From: Candidatus Finniella inopinata
GTDB lineage: Bacteria > Pseudomonadota > Alphaproteobacteria > Paracaedibacterales > CAITNM01
Assembly: GCA_943322985.2 (NCBI GenBank)
Contig: CALPGA020000006.1
Location: 1-64,000, forward strand
Reading direction: 5' to 3'
Length of the DNA stretch: 64,000 nt
Within the stretch, counting starts at the first letter, position 1, and the number at the start of each line of letters is the position of its first letter. The notes below the pieces were generated by a model. That model did not search any database and was not told the origin of the DNA. It saw only the letters and a program-made list of their open reading frames with translations. Position numbers and translations under genes: made by a program. Shown here one piece after another: positions 50,444 to 60,610 of this stretch.

Positions 50444-51808
50444 TTAATTTTGACTTTGATCCATAATATTTTTTAATTCTTCAAATGACTCAGATTGATT
50501 TGCAAATTCTGCTGGTTTTTGCTGTAAGAAAGGTTCTAATTTTTCATTTATTTGAATTGCCCTATCAACCGCGGAATCTGTGCCTACTCGGTAAGCCCCC
50601 AGACGAATAAGGTCAACCATGTCGTGGTACATACTTAAATTTTTTCTAGCTTCTATCACTGCCTGCTGTTCTGACTCGCTATGACACATAGGTACAGTAC
50701 GTGAAATGCTTCGCAAAACGTTAACTGCAGGATAATGGCCGCGCGTTGCTAAATTCCTATCAAGCACAATGTGACCATCTAAAATACCCCTTACTGCATC
50801 TGATATCGGCTCATTGTGGTCATCACCATCAACCAACACAGTGAAAAATCCTGTAATATAGCCTGTTTTTCCCTCTGCATTTTCAATACCTGGCCCTGCT
50901 CGTTCAAGCAATTTTGGTAATTCTGCAAAAACACTAGGAGTATATCCTTTTGTTGTGGGTGGCTCATGAGCAGCCAATCCAATTTCTCGCTGAGACATTG
51001 CAAACCTGGTAACACTATCCATAACGCACACAACACTAAGACCTAAATCTCGATAATATTCAGCAAGACGCAAAGTCAAATGCGCTGCTTCTCTACGCAT
51101 TAAAGCTGTTTCATCAGATGTGGCAACAACTAAAATAGTGCGTTTAAGCCCTTCTTCTCCTAATGTGTCTTCAATGAATTCGCGAACCTCACGGCCTCGC
51201 TCACCTATCAATCCCACTACGCAAATATCGCAGTTAGCAAATTTTACAAGCATTGATAATAAAACTGATTTGCCAACACCTGATCCTGCAAAGATTCCTA
51301 ATCGCTGCCCTTTGCAACACGTTAAAAACGTATCAAGCACACGAACTCCCAGCTCAATTGGATCTTTTACTTTTGCACGACTGTGAGCCGGAATAGGTGA
51401 TCCGTGAAGGTTATAAGCAAGAGCACCGTGAGGCAACACGCCCTTACCATCAATTGGTTCTGCCAAACCATTAATAACTCTACCTTGCCAATTCAAACTA
51501 GGGTAAATAGTCGTTCCATGTGCTAGAAACGTTACCTTGCACTTAGGGTGCAACCCCTTCATGTCTTGAAATGCCATCACTTGAGCAAGATCTTGGTTGA
51601 AACCAATAACCTCTCCAAGCACGACGGGATTATTTTGAGGATGAAGCAAACAACGGGTTCCAATGTGAACCTTTTGCGAATTAATGCGCACAACTGCGCT
51701 TAACCCTTCTAAACGCTCAACAAACCCATACAGCTCAAATTCTTCAATATTCTGAATTTGCCCAATAAGTTCATCAACCTGGTCTGTTATTGAATTACGC
51801 AATGACAA
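50444..51808 (-). CDS. fliI: Flagellum-specific ATPase FliI (F1-like T3S ATPase)
   Basis: LGIFAGSGVGKSVLL, GLIGERGREVREF, PPTTKGYTPSVFAELPKLLERAGPG, GHIVLDRNLATRGHYPAVNVLRSISR. Confidence 0.92.
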   Translation of the reverse strand: MSLRNSITDQVDELIGQIQNIEEFELYGFVERLEGLSAVVRINSQKVHIGTRCLLHPQNNPVVLGEVIGFNQDLAQVMAFQDMKGLHPKCKVTFLAHGTTIYPSLNWQGRVINGLAEPIDGKGVLPHGALAYNLHGSPIPAHSRAKVKDPIELGVRVLDTFLTCCKGQRLGIFAGSGVGKSVLLSMLVKFANCDICVVGLIGERGREVREFIEDTLGEEGLKRTILVVATSDETALMRREAAHLTLRLAEYYRDLGLSVVCVMDSVTRFAMSQREIGLAAHEPPTTKGYTPSVFAELPKLLERAGPGIENAEGKTGYITGFFTVLVDGDDHNEPISDAVRGILDGHIVLDRNLATRGHYPAVNVLRSISRTVPMCHSESEQQAVIEARKNLSMYHDMVDLIRLGAYRVGTDSAVDRAIQINEKLEPFLQQKPAEFANQSESFEELKNIMDQSQN

Positions 51809-51925
51809 TCAATACTAATGCCTACAGCTATAGTGTTCGTAAATTAACAGGTGAAAGCAAGTTTTTTCTTGAAAAATAAAAAGCAATATAGTATGTAAAA
51901 GAAGTAATTTTAAAAGGAACACAAT

Positions 51926-52969
51926 ATGAATACCCTATTTTTATTTCTATTAACGTTTACGTTTCACGCTCTTAACGGAGCAGAAGAGAAAGAGACAAAG
52001 ACAGCAGAACTCAGAGCTGAATATGTTCATGGCGCAACTTTAATTGTTGGTTGCGTACGTGGACCTGGAAGAGTTCAAGGTTCTATCGCTGCAATTGTTA
52101 GGCAAAAAGCTGCAGATTTTTCCCACAGAGAAAGTTTTCCTGGAGAAAACGTAATCAGCGTTGATAGGGGGTCTTGCCGGACTAAACAGGATCATATAGA
52201 AGGAAATTGGTTAACACTTCCTTTTGGTCACAATTCTCAAAAGTGTGTAATGTTTGAATGGCTACCATCTTGTTACCCAGAAGAATCTTACACACCTCTT
52301 TTACTTCGTAGTATTCAGAGAGCTTATGAAGTTTTAGCACCAGGTGCAGAACTTATCATTGATCACATGCCATATGTGATTAGCCTTCCCGATGATTGCA
52401 ATGAAGCACTACAAAAAATACGATTAGAAGGAACGGTAACTCCTATTGATATAATGAGAAACATCCCTAAACCACGTGAAGACAGGTATCATGGAATCAT
52501 TTCTCAGCTATGGCAACAATATGACCCATTCACTATAAGCAGAAGCTATCGTGAAAGATTAGATATTTTTAATATTTTACGCAGCGAACAACGAAAGACA
52601 TCGGGAGAACAACGCACAGTACCAAACATCCAAGACCGGCAAACAAACATTACTGCCGTTGCTAATTCTATAGAAAAATTAGTTGAAATTTTCGAACGAG
52701 ACAGTTCTTGGGTGGTTTCAAATTTAGTTTCAGAAATGAAAGAAGAAAAAACTCCAATGTTACTTGATATGTTCGAATGGATATATGGCATGTATTCACG
52801 TGGCCCTGCTATGTTAGAAGCTTTGCGAACTATGGGTTTTGAAGTGGCTGCTGATGCTGTGCAGTACCATGAAGTTAATCCATACAATGGGCGCCTTCAT
52901 GCTTGGATTATTAAGGCACGCAAACCAGCTACAATCACTGAAGCTGCAGAAGAAAAAGAAGGCATTTAG
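51926..52969 (+). CDS. Exported protein with Rossmann methyltransferase-like core
   Basis: Signal peptide MNTLFLFLLTFTFHALNG; TLIVGCVRGPGRVQG, SIQRAYEVLAPGAELIIDH resemble class I MTase motifs. Confidence 0.5.
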   Translation: MNTLFLFLLTFTFHALNGAEEKETKTAELRAEYVHGATLIVGCVRGPGRVQGSIAAIVRQKAADFSHRESFPGENVISVDRGSCRTKQDHIEGNWLTLPFGHNSQKCVMFEWLPSCYPEESYTPLLLRSIQRAYEVLAPGAELIIDHMPYVISLPDDCNEALQKIRLEGTVTPIDIMRNIPKPREDRYHGIISQLWQQYDPFTISRSYRERLDIFNILRSEQRKTSGEQRTVPNIQDRQTNITAVANSIEKLVEIFERDSSWVVSNLVSEMKEEKTPMLLDMFEWIYGMYSRGPAMLEALRTMGFEVAADAVQYHEVNPYNGRLHAWIIKARKPATITEAAEEKEGI

Positions 52970-52990
52970 AAAAAATTACCTAAAAAAAAT

Positions 52991-53016
52991 GCCACGGGGG
53001 CAACCTCGTGGTTTTT
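52991..53016 (+). terminator. Terminator
   Basis: ccacgggggcaacctcgtggtttttt. Confidence 0.75.
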
Positions 53017-53023
53017 TAAATTT

Positions 53024-54163
53024 CTACCAAAGAAACTTACTCACTACCGCTGCTGCAACATCGCTAGAATACGTGCCAGAAACCCTTAAAGCGTTGATAG
53101 CTTCTTTATATTTTTGGCGCATTTGTTTTTGATATTTACTATCGGCTAAAATAGCATCTAATTTTTTGCTCAAAAATGCTGCATTACATTGGTTTTGCAA
53201 ATACTCAGGCACTACCATTGCGCTGTTCAAAATGTTTACAAGACTTGCGTATTTCGTTTTAACCAAGCATTTTGCTATCCAATAGGTGAGTCTTGAAACT
53301 TTATAGGCAATAACCTGCGGGACACCTGCATAGGCGAGTTCTAAACTCACTGTGCCACTAGCAGCAATGGCTATGCTACTTTGCATAAAAGCCTGCCATT
53401 TTTTTTCAACAGTGGTGACAATTTTCACCGGAAAACCACAATCTTTTATCAATGCTTCAATTAATGGCACCAAGTGCGGTAAAGTTGGAAGAACCACTTC
53501 AATGCGCCTATTCAATGGAAGTTTCGCTATAGCTTCTAAAAATATTTTCAATAGTTTTTGAATTTCACTTTTGCGACTACCGGGCAGCACACAAATTAAA
53601 GTAGCTTCTCGGCTTACCCCTATTGATTCACGAAAATGCGTATCATCTGGCAACACCACTTCAGTAACAGGGTGCCCCACAAAGGTTGATGGCAAACCAT
53701 GACAGGTAAAATATGGCGGCTCAAAAGGAAGCAAACAAAGTAAATGATCTACTGCCACTTTTTTTGCAAGCTTTTCAGCGCGTCCTGGCTTCCAAGCCCA
53801 AACTGACGGTGCCACATAATGCACCACGGGAATATTTAACTGCTTTGCATATTTAGCAATTCTAAAACAAAAACCTGGTGAATCAATTGTAACTAAAACA
53901 TCTGGCCTGAAAACCCTGATGGCTTCCTTAGTTTGTTTAATACGTTTAAAAATATTAAATAAATGAGGCAGCAGTTCAAATAGGCCATAAAGTGACAAGT
54001 CAGCCATTGGGAATAAACTCTCTAATCCTTGAGCTTGCATGTGCTGTCCGCCAATACCAGCTATTTCAATATTCGAGTTTTGTTGTTTAAGTGACTGCAA
54101 CAACTGTCCACCCAAAAAATCACCAGAAGCCTCACCCGCAATAATGAAGATGCGCTTAGTCAT
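53024..54163 (-). CDS. lpxB: Lipid-A-disaccharide synthase
   Basis: IIAGEASGDFLGGQLL, GIGGQHMQAQGLESLFPMADLSLYGLFELLPH, IDSPGFCFRIAKYAKQLNIPVVHYVAPSVWAWKPGRAEKLA. Confidence 0.96.
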   Translation of the reverse strand: MTKRIFIIAGEASGDFLGGQLLQSLKQQNSNIEIAGIGGQHMQAQGLESLFPMADLSLYGLFELLPHLFNIFKRIKQTKEAIRVFRPDVLVTIDSPGFCFRIAKYAKQLNIPVVHYVAPSVWAWKPGRAEKLAKKVAVDHLLCLLPFEPPYFTCHGLPSTFVGHPVTEVVLPDDTHFRESIGVSREATLICVLPGSRKSEIQKLLKIFLEAIAKLPLNRRIEVVLPTLPHLVPLIEALIKDCGFPVKIVTTVEKKWQAFMQSSIAIAASGTVSLELAYAGVPQVIAYKVSRLTYWIAKCLVKTKYASLVNILNSAMVVPEYLQNQCNAAFLSKKLDAILADSKYQKQMRQKYKEAINALRVSGTYSSDVAAAVVSKFLW

Positions 54164-54166
54164 TTT

Positions 54167-55081
54167 CTAAAACATGTCCTTGGGATTAAAGCTCATGGTC
54201 AAATTTTTCCACTGATCATGCTTACCCTTAGGTAATGGTAGCGGATTACACTTTGGATCAAGCACAGCACGCTGAGCACTTTCTGCCGCAATGTTGTAAT
54301 ACGGGTCACTAGCCATACGACGCTTGTCAACAATATTGGCCTTTATAACGGTACCATCAGCATTTAATTCCATATCAATATCAACAATCAAATCTTTGGC
54401 ACCCTTAGCGCCAGCAGGAACAGACCAACATGGACGAATTTTTGCACGAACCGCATCTATTTCTGATGCCGTCACAACTGGTGCAAGCTCATCAACATCG
54501 GCACCATCATCGCTCATTAAATCATCGATTGCATCAGCATCATCTTTAACTACACCACTTAAAATATCATCCATGCTTTTTTTACGAGCTTTGGCTTTTT
54601 TATCTTTAGCATCTTCTTTTGTGCCTTTAGGCTTTGGCTTAGTTAAATCAACTTCAGCTTTTTTAGGCGTTTTTTTATCTGGTTTTTTAACTTCTTCTTT
54701 TTTCTTTTCTTCTTTTTTAGGTTTGTCTTTATCCTTCTTCAAAGAAACCGTTTCTTCTTTTGGTTTTTCCTTATCCTTTGGTTTCTCTGTCTCTTTGGGC
54801 TTTTCTTCTTTTTTTGGCTTTTCGGGTTCTTTAGGTTTTTCAGGCTCTGGCGTAACTTGCTTTTTTATTTCTTCCTTGGGCCCCTCTTCTTTTGCTACTT
54901 CATCTGGCGCTGGAGCAACAGCACGTTTTGGAGCTGCTGATTTGTCACCAATAGCAACAAAATCAATCAGCATTGTTCGTGACGGTTCCATTTTTTGAAA
55001 AAATGCAAAACGCATATCTGAATAGATAACAACTAAAATAAAAAGATGAAAAAGTAGAGAATAAAGGACTGCTTTACGCAT
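54167..55081 (-). CDS. tolA: TolA-like protein with Lys/Glu/Pro-rich linker
   Basis: N-terminal TM, long EKPKEPEKPKKEEKPK linker, C-terminal IRPCWSVPAGAKGAKDLIVDIDMELNADGTV; adjacent to tolQR. Confidence 0.85.
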   Translation of the reverse strand: MRKAVLYSLLFHLFILVVIYSDMRFAFFQKMEPSRTMLIDFVAIGDKSAAPKRAVAPAPDEVAKEEGPKEEIKKQVTPEPEKPKEPEKPKKEEKPKETEKPKDKEKPKEETVSLKKDKDKPKKEEKKKEEVKKPDKKTPKKAEVDLTKPKPKGTKEDAKDKKAKARKKSMDDILSGVVKDDADAIDDLMSDDGADVDELAPVVTASEIDAVRAKIRPCWSVPAGAKGAKDLIVDIDMELNADGTVIKANIVDKRRMASDPYYNIAAESAQRAVLDPKCNPLPLPKGKHDQWKNLTMSFNPKDMF

Positions 55082-55084
55082 GAA

Positions 55085-55528
55085 TTACCGCGCTGATGAT
55101 GGCAGCTCTGCAATCAGCGAAACTTTTTGAAAGCCAGCTGCTGCAATTGCTCCCATAACTTCCATCACTTTACCGTAAGCAATTTTTTGATCACCCCTTA
55201 CGTAAATTTTCGCCTCTGGATTGTTATTCGTTATAGCTTTCAATCTATCAATCATAGCTGACATAGGCACCAGTGCTTCTTGGATATATGTTTCGCCTTT
55301 TGCGTTAACGCTTACCACTAATGGTTCAATGCTATCATTCATTTGTGCAGCTTGAGTTTTTGGCAAATCAACTGGCACACCCACTGTTAACATAGGTGCC
55401 GTCACCATGAAAATAATCAACAAAACCAACATCACATCCACCAACGGTGTAATGTTGATTGTTGAGTTAAAACCTGTGCTTCGTCTGCGTCCAGAACGTC
55501 TATTTAAAGGGCTTAATTGACCTGCCAT
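55085..55528 (-). CDS. tolR: TolR/ExbD biopolymer transport protein
   Basis: INITPLVDVMLVLLIIFMVTAPML, IYVRGDQKIAYGKVMEVM. Confidence 0.94.
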   Translation of the reverse strand: MAGQLSPLNRRSGRRRSTGFNSTINITPLVDVMLVLLIIFMVTAPMLTVGVPVDLPKTQAAQMNDSIEPLVVSVNAKGETYIQEALVPMSAMIDRLKAITNNNPEAKIYVRGDQKIAYGKVMEVMGAIAAAGFQKVSLIAELPSSAR

Positions 55529-56313
55529 TAGCTTTCTTCCAATTGACGAGAAATAATCGAACTAAATTCACTTACAAACGCATCGAGACGATTGGCATAT
55601 CTATTTAGATCGCTAGACAATTTATTGTACGCAATTGCCGCTGGAATAGCTGCAATCAAGCCAATAGCTGTGGCAAATAGAGCTTCAGAAATACCCGGCG
55701 CTACTACTGCAAGGTTAGTGTTTTGCATGGTCGCAATGTTTTCAAAGGCATTCATAATACCCAAAACTGTACCAAACAAACCAATAATAACTGCGTTCGC
55801 ACCAAGAGAGGCCAAAAATCCCATGTGCCGTTCCAATTGATCCATCTCACGACCAATCGTAACGTGCATAACACGCTCAATTCGTTGTTCTAAAGTTCCA
55901 CGCATACCTGCAGCTTTTGTGTAACCTTTTGAAATTGAACGACGCCATTCACGCATTGCCGCGCAAAAAACTGCCGACATTGGATCTGTATAACGATTTT
56001 GCAATCGATTAAACAACTCATCTAAAGGCCCACCTGACCAAAAAGCTTCTTCAAATTGATCAGCCAAGCCGCTCAAACGGTGCATTCGAATAACCTTATG
56101 AAAAATAATTGTCCAAGACCAAACTGAAGCAACTATAAGGCCAGCCATCACTAATTTAATAATGATGTCAGCGCCCCAGAATAAATCCCACATTGACAAG
56201 TGTTTTGCCACCTGAGGTCCAGCTTGCACCATTGTTTGCATTACAACATCGCTTGCAGATGGAATACTTGGCATAACAGCAGTTGCTGCCGTTGTTGCAG
56301 ATTGCGCGTCCAT
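55528..56313 (-). CDS. tolQ: TolQ/ExbB proton channel
   Basis: LASLGANAVIIGLFGTVLGIMNAFENI, VAPGISEALFATAIGLIAAIPAAIAYNKL. Confidence 0.94.
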   Translation of the reverse strand: MDAQSATTAATAVMPSIPSASDVVMQTMVQAGPQVAKHLSMWDLFWGADIIIKLVMAGLIVASVWSWTIIFHKVIRMHRLSGLADQFEEAFWSGGPLDELFNRLQNRYTDPMSAVFCAAMREWRRSISKGYTKAAGMRGTLEQRIERVMHVTIGREMDQLERHMGFLASLGANAVIIGLFGTVLGIMNAFENIATMQNTNLAVVAPGISEALFATAIGLIAAIPAAIAYNKLSSDLNRYANRLDAFVSEFSSIISRQLEES

Positions 56314-56325
56314 AAATCCCTCTAA

Positions 56326-56838
56326 CTAGTGCGCTGAGTTATCAGGAATAACACGTGAACGAGCTTGTTGCCCACCAACACCTTTGTTATTCAACACAAC
56401 TATAACACGTTGTCCTACTGACATTTTTGGATCGGCTCCTTGAGCAACAGTCTGCACACCACCATTATCTAACTGCACAGTATATTCATAACCTTCTTGG
56501 TTAGTTAACGCTTGCTCAGCAAAATGTCCAGCTACACCACCCAGCAATCCACCGGCAACTGATGTAAATGGCCCACCATTACTTACAACATAACCTGTAG
56601 TACCACCTGCTATTGCGCCAATGCCTGCACCAATACCTGGCTTGTTAGCATCTGTTGCTACAAGATTAACTACACGAATAGAAATAATTGACCCTCGCAA
56701 ACTAGCGCTATTAGCGCCAACGTCGGCCATGGAATAATCACTACCACCCAATTTTGGGGCACAGCCAGTCATAAACAAAGGTAATGTCGCTAAAACTAGT
56801 AAAAAAACTTTCTTCATTTTCATTTTCATCAAATTCAA
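56326..56838 (-). CDS. SlyB-like glycine-zipper outer-membrane lipoprotein
   Basis: Lipobox FMTGCAPK; GIGAGIGAIAGGTTGYVVSNG glycine zipper. Confidence 0.8.
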   Translation of the reverse strand: MNLMKMKMKKVFLLVLATLPLFMTGCAPKLGGSDYSMADVGANSASLRGSIISIRVVNLVATDANKPGIGAGIGAIAGGTTGYVVSNGGPFTSVAGGLLGGVAGHFAEQALTNQEGYEYTVQLDNGGVQTVAQGADPKMSVGQRVIVVLNNKGVGGQQARSRVIPDNSAH

Positions 56839-57059
56839 AAAAATTATATTAATGCCAAATCATAAAACTTTTCATGAGCTTTGACCAGATGCTCTAAAAG
56901 CCAATACATCTTCATCAAGGCAACTATTTAGATAAACATTTTTGGTGTATCTTTTTCGCATCTCGCAATTTTTTTAATATTTTGAACTAAAATTTAATCT
57001 TTTATTAACCATAATAAATCATTATGTTTCTTACATAGTAATCTTTAATTTGCAGTTTC

Positions 57060-58391
57060 ATGAATTTTTTATTATTTATTTTGTTTTCTTGCATTACAAT
57101 TTCTAACACATTTGCTAGTGCCAGCCCGAGCACAGATGTTCGCACAGATGCTCGCTATGCTTCTCCTCCTCGGACAACACCCAGAGCATTCAATACACCA
57201 GAAAGAATTGCAATAGGTAATGCAACAAAGCCATCTCCCGATCGAGCAAGTAGAAACCCTATGCCGATGGCAGGTGCTATATTAATTACAGCAAGCACAA
57301 TTGATAATAATCTACTTGGAGCACCGAAACATCTAGTTGAAGAGCTTGTGTTAACTCAACGCCGCCCCTTTGTTATAATATGCCCCTTTCAAAGAAGTGC
57401 AGGAATGAGTCACGTTATTCTAACGCCAACGCATTCTTCAGACTACAGAAGCCTTGTTGATATCAATGCCGCTTATCATGCAAGCATTGAAGAAGATGAA
57501 GAGCCATTCCTTAGCAGAAATTATGGAACACAAGCTGAGTTTGACAGCAAAATCACGCATTTGCACAATATGTACCGCACACTTGGCGAAGATTATTTAC
57601 AACCATTATTTTACAAAGAACCAAAAGAAGAAGCCGAAGATGATCCTGATTTTAAATCTTCAATGACGTTTTCAATTTTAGGAATAGTGAACGAATCAGG
57701 AAGAGAAAGATTAAATGTCGTTGGCGATGTTTGGCTTAGCCATTTTGAAGATCTAGATGTAGTTTGCTTGAAAGGCACATCTGAAAGAAGCACTATGGTT
57801 GGATTACAGTACCAAAGCACAGGCATTGGGCAAGCAGCTGTAGGGCTTTTTAATACATTTCTTGTTCCTAATTGGATGGGCAAAGAAGTTCGACTGATTG
57901 AACCTGATTCTGAAGTTCCATCGACCTCAGAGCATTGCTTTGATGGAATTTTGGCTTATGTTGAGCCTGCAAATTTCAAATCAATTGGCAATAATTTTAG
58001 AAGTCGTAATTTTCTAGTCGGAGCAATAAACATGGGAGGGACAAAACCAATGCTTATATTCCGAGCTCCAACATTTGTTTGCACTCCTGAGCATTTAGCA
58101 ACAGACGCTGTAAAACAATATGAACGGGGAGGAACTATGTCTGCTGCTAAAGTAAACCTTTTCAAGCTATGGGGATTAGTCAAGAGCTTATACCCAAGCA
58201 GCGAAGCTTTACTTAAAGGAACATGGGCAAGAGATGACTTGACTCATTATGCACCAAGTACAGAATACTCCGAAGCACTAGCAGAATCTATTAAGATAAT
58301 AAAAGATTTTAATGGATTTTCAGCTGAATACTCTGAGATGGAAATTGCTGGTTCCCCTCATTTTCCGAGGCAACCTAGCACTTCATTTTAG
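57060..58391 (+). CDS. Hypothetical exported protein, possible GNAT-like region
   Basis: Signal peptide MNFLLFILFSCITISNTFAS; VGLQYQSTGIGQAAVGLFNTFL resembles GNAT motif A weakly. Confidence 0.5.
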   Translation: MNFLLFILFSCITISNTFASASPSTDVRTDARYASPPRTTPRAFNTPERIAIGNATKPSPDRASRNPMPMAGAILITASTIDNNLLGAPKHLVEELVLTQRRPFVIICPFQRSAGMSHVILTPTHSSDYRSLVDINAAYHASIEEDEEPFLSRNYGTQAEFDSKITHLHNMYRTLGEDYLQPLFYKEPKEEAEDDPDFKSSMTFSILGIVNESGRERLNVVGDVWLSHFEDLDVVCLKGTSERSTMVGLQYQSTGIGQAAVGLFNTFLVPNWMGKEVRLIEPDSEVPSTSEHCFDGILAYVEPANFKSIGNNFRSRNFLVGAINMGGTKPMLIFRAPTFVCTPEHLATDAVKQYERGGTMSAAKVNLFKLWGLVKSLYPSSEALLKGTWARDDLTHYAPSTEYSEALAESIKIIKDFNGFSAEYSEMEIAGSPHFPRQPSTSF

Positions 58392-58479
58392 AACCTGGCC
58401 TTGGAATGAAAATATCAACTTCCATTCCTGCTAAAAATTCAATAAAAGCAACCGCTATGAATAGCACTTCAGAAACTCT

Positions 58480-59775
58480 TTAATTTGAAACGATTTCTTT
58501 CTTAACTGGCACAAATGCAATATAAACAATCACAACAACGCCTAAGATGTAGCAATAATACACTTGCCCTGCAATTATCAACGGAGACACACCTGACAAA
58601 GTGCTTGCCAATAAAATTTGCGCCCCATAAGGAATAATTCCTTGAAACACACATGAAAAAATATCAAGCCATGCAGCGGTATAATGATTAGGAATTTTGT
58701 ATCGGTGCGCAATGGTTTTTGCAATTTCACCGCTAAAAATAATAGCAACACAGTTATTGGCAATCAGAATATCAAAAATTGAGACTAATCCACCAATCAC
58801 AAATTGCGCTGAACGTTTACTTAAATGATGAGCTTTGCCAATAAAATCAGCTACATACCGCATCGTTCCCATCTCTTTTAACATGCCTGCAAGCCCGCCT
58901 ACAAAAAGCGACAACAAGAAAATATCCTGCATGCTCTCAAAGCCTTTAGCGATATCTTTAGCAAAGCTAATTACGCTATATGAATGGTGAAAAAATCCAA
59001 TCAATCCCGCCACAATTAAGCCTGATATTAAAACCTGAAACACGTTCATGCCAGCGAATGCCAATAAAACTAATACCACATAAGGAATCACTAGAACCAA
59101 ATCATAATCTTTCACAATGGCATCTGCAGCCGGCGTGTGAATAAGCCACAAAATGATAAGCATAATAACGGCTGCAATACAGGCAACGATTGAGTTCAAA
59201 ATTAATTTTTTTCTAAAATCTGCCCCCTGAGAAAGCACTGCAGCAATAGTGGTATCCCCCACTGGTGACAAGCTATCACCAAACATTGCGCCACCCACAA
59301 CCGTTGCAATTCCTAAATCAATAGGTAAAACCCCAAGATTTGCAATACCTACTGCTATTGGCCCCATGGTAGCAATAGTACCCATAGATGTACCAATGGC
59401 TGTTGAAATAAAAGCGGCGGTTAAAAATAAACCTATTAATACAAAATGCGTGGGGATAAGTGAAAGAACCACGTTAACAGTCGCATCAACACAACCAATT
59501 GATTTGGTTACAACGTTAAAAGCACCAGCCAGCAAAAATATTAGGCACATGGTAACAATATCGCGATGTCGTAGCCCATCTAAAAAGCTGTGTAATCGCT
59601 CTTGCATTGGCCCCTTTAGTAAAAAGAACGCAAGCAAAATAGCAGGAAGAATCGCAACCGTTGGAGCAATTTGATAAAAAGCCTGATCAACCCCTTGCCA
59701 TGTAAGTAAAAGACCGCTTCCTACGAACAAAAGAAGAAATAAGAATATCGGCGAAAATAAAATCAAGAAACGCAT
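58480..59775 (-). CDS. nhaC: NhaC-like Na+/H+ antiporter family protein
   Basis: Multi-TM; FISTAIGTSMGTIATMGPIAVGIA, GGAMFGDSLSPVGDTTIAA. Confidence 0.85.
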   Translation of the reverse strand: MRFLILFSPIFLFLLLFVGSGLLLTWQGVDQAFYQIAPTVAILPAILLAFFLLKGPMQERLHSFLDGLRHRDIVTMCLIFLLAGAFNVVTKSIGCVDATVNVVLSLIPTHFVLIGLFLTAAFISTAIGTSMGTIATMGPIAVGIANLGVLPIDLGIATVVGGAMFGDSLSPVGDTTIAAVLSQGADFRKKLILNSIVACIAAVIMLIILWLIHTPAADAIVKDYDLVLVIPYVVLVLLAFAGMNVFQVLISGLIVAGLIGFFHHSYSVISFAKDIAKGFESMQDIFLLSLFVGGLAGMLKEMGTMRYVADFIGKAHHLSKRSAQFVIGGLVSIFDILIANNCVAIIFSGEIAKTIAHRYKIPNHYTAAWLDIFSCVFQGIIPYGAQILLASTLSGVSPLIIAGQVYYCYILGVVVIVYIAFVPVKKEIVSN

Positions 59776-59992
59776 GCAATCCTCATGGTTATTAAATTTC
59801 TATAGGCACCAAGCAAATATCACATACGTTACGAAATTACAAAAATCTGCCTAATGCTTTGTAATCTATCATTTTTTAATGATAAAGATAACCATCCAAA
59901 AATTTGCCCAATAAAATTTGCCTTGAAAAAAACCTGAAAAATCGCTAGTAATAACTAAATATATTTAAAAATCAGATGTTTTAGGAGTTATC

Positions 59993-60598
59993 ATGGCACA
60001 AGCCATTGCATTGAAAGCTGAAGAGCGCCAAGGAACCGGAACCGGTGTTGCACGTGCATTACGTCGCGAAGGAAAAATTCCTGGAATTATTTATGGCGGC
60101 AAAAATGAGCCACAACCTATAGCAGTTGATTTAAAAGCTGTTAACGCAGAAATTCAAAAACCTGGCTTCTTTAGTCGCGTTTATTCTGTTGAAATTGATA
60201 AGACTAAAGTTCAAGTGATTGCTCGTGATATTCAATTTCACCCAGTAACTGATGTTGCTTTGCATGTTGATTTTCAGCGCGTTGACAAAGATTCAAAAAT
60301 TAACGTGTCCGTTCCTGTAGAGTATATTAACGAAGATAAAGCTCCTGGCTTAAAAGTTGGCGGTATGCTGAACGTTATTATTCACAATCTAGAAATCACT
60401 TGCCCAGCTGATTCAATTCCAGAAAAAATTTCAATAGACTTAGCTGGAATGAACATTAACCAAAGCTTACATCTTGATGCTGTTGCATTGCCAAAAGGCG
60501 CTAAAGCAGCACATCCTACTCGTGACTATACTTTGGTGACAATTGTTCCTCCTGCTGGAGAAGAAAAAGAAAAAACTGAAGAAACTCCTGCTGCTTAA
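59993..60598 (+). CDS. rplY: 50S ribosomal protein L25/Ctc
   Basis: KAEERQGTGTGVARALRREGKIPGIIYGGKNEPQPIAVD, ARDIQFHPVTDVALHVDFQRV. Confidence 0.96.
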   Translation: MAQAIALKAEERQGTGTGVARALRREGKIPGIIYGGKNEPQPIAVDLKAVNAEIQKPGFFSRVYSVEIDKTKVQVIARDIQFHPVTDVALHVDFQRVDKDSKINVSVPVEYINEDKAPGLKVGGMLNVIIHNLEITCPADSIPEKISIDLAGMNINQSLHLDAVALPKGAKAAHPTRDYTLVTIVPPAGEEKEKTEETPAA

Positions 60599-60610
60599 AG
60601 AGGGTTTATA

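Noticed and set aside
54324-54998. 224-aa + strand ORF antisense to tolA
   Set aside because: Ser/Phe-rich mirror of the Lys/Glu/Pro-rich TolA linker; antisense artefact of biased composition.
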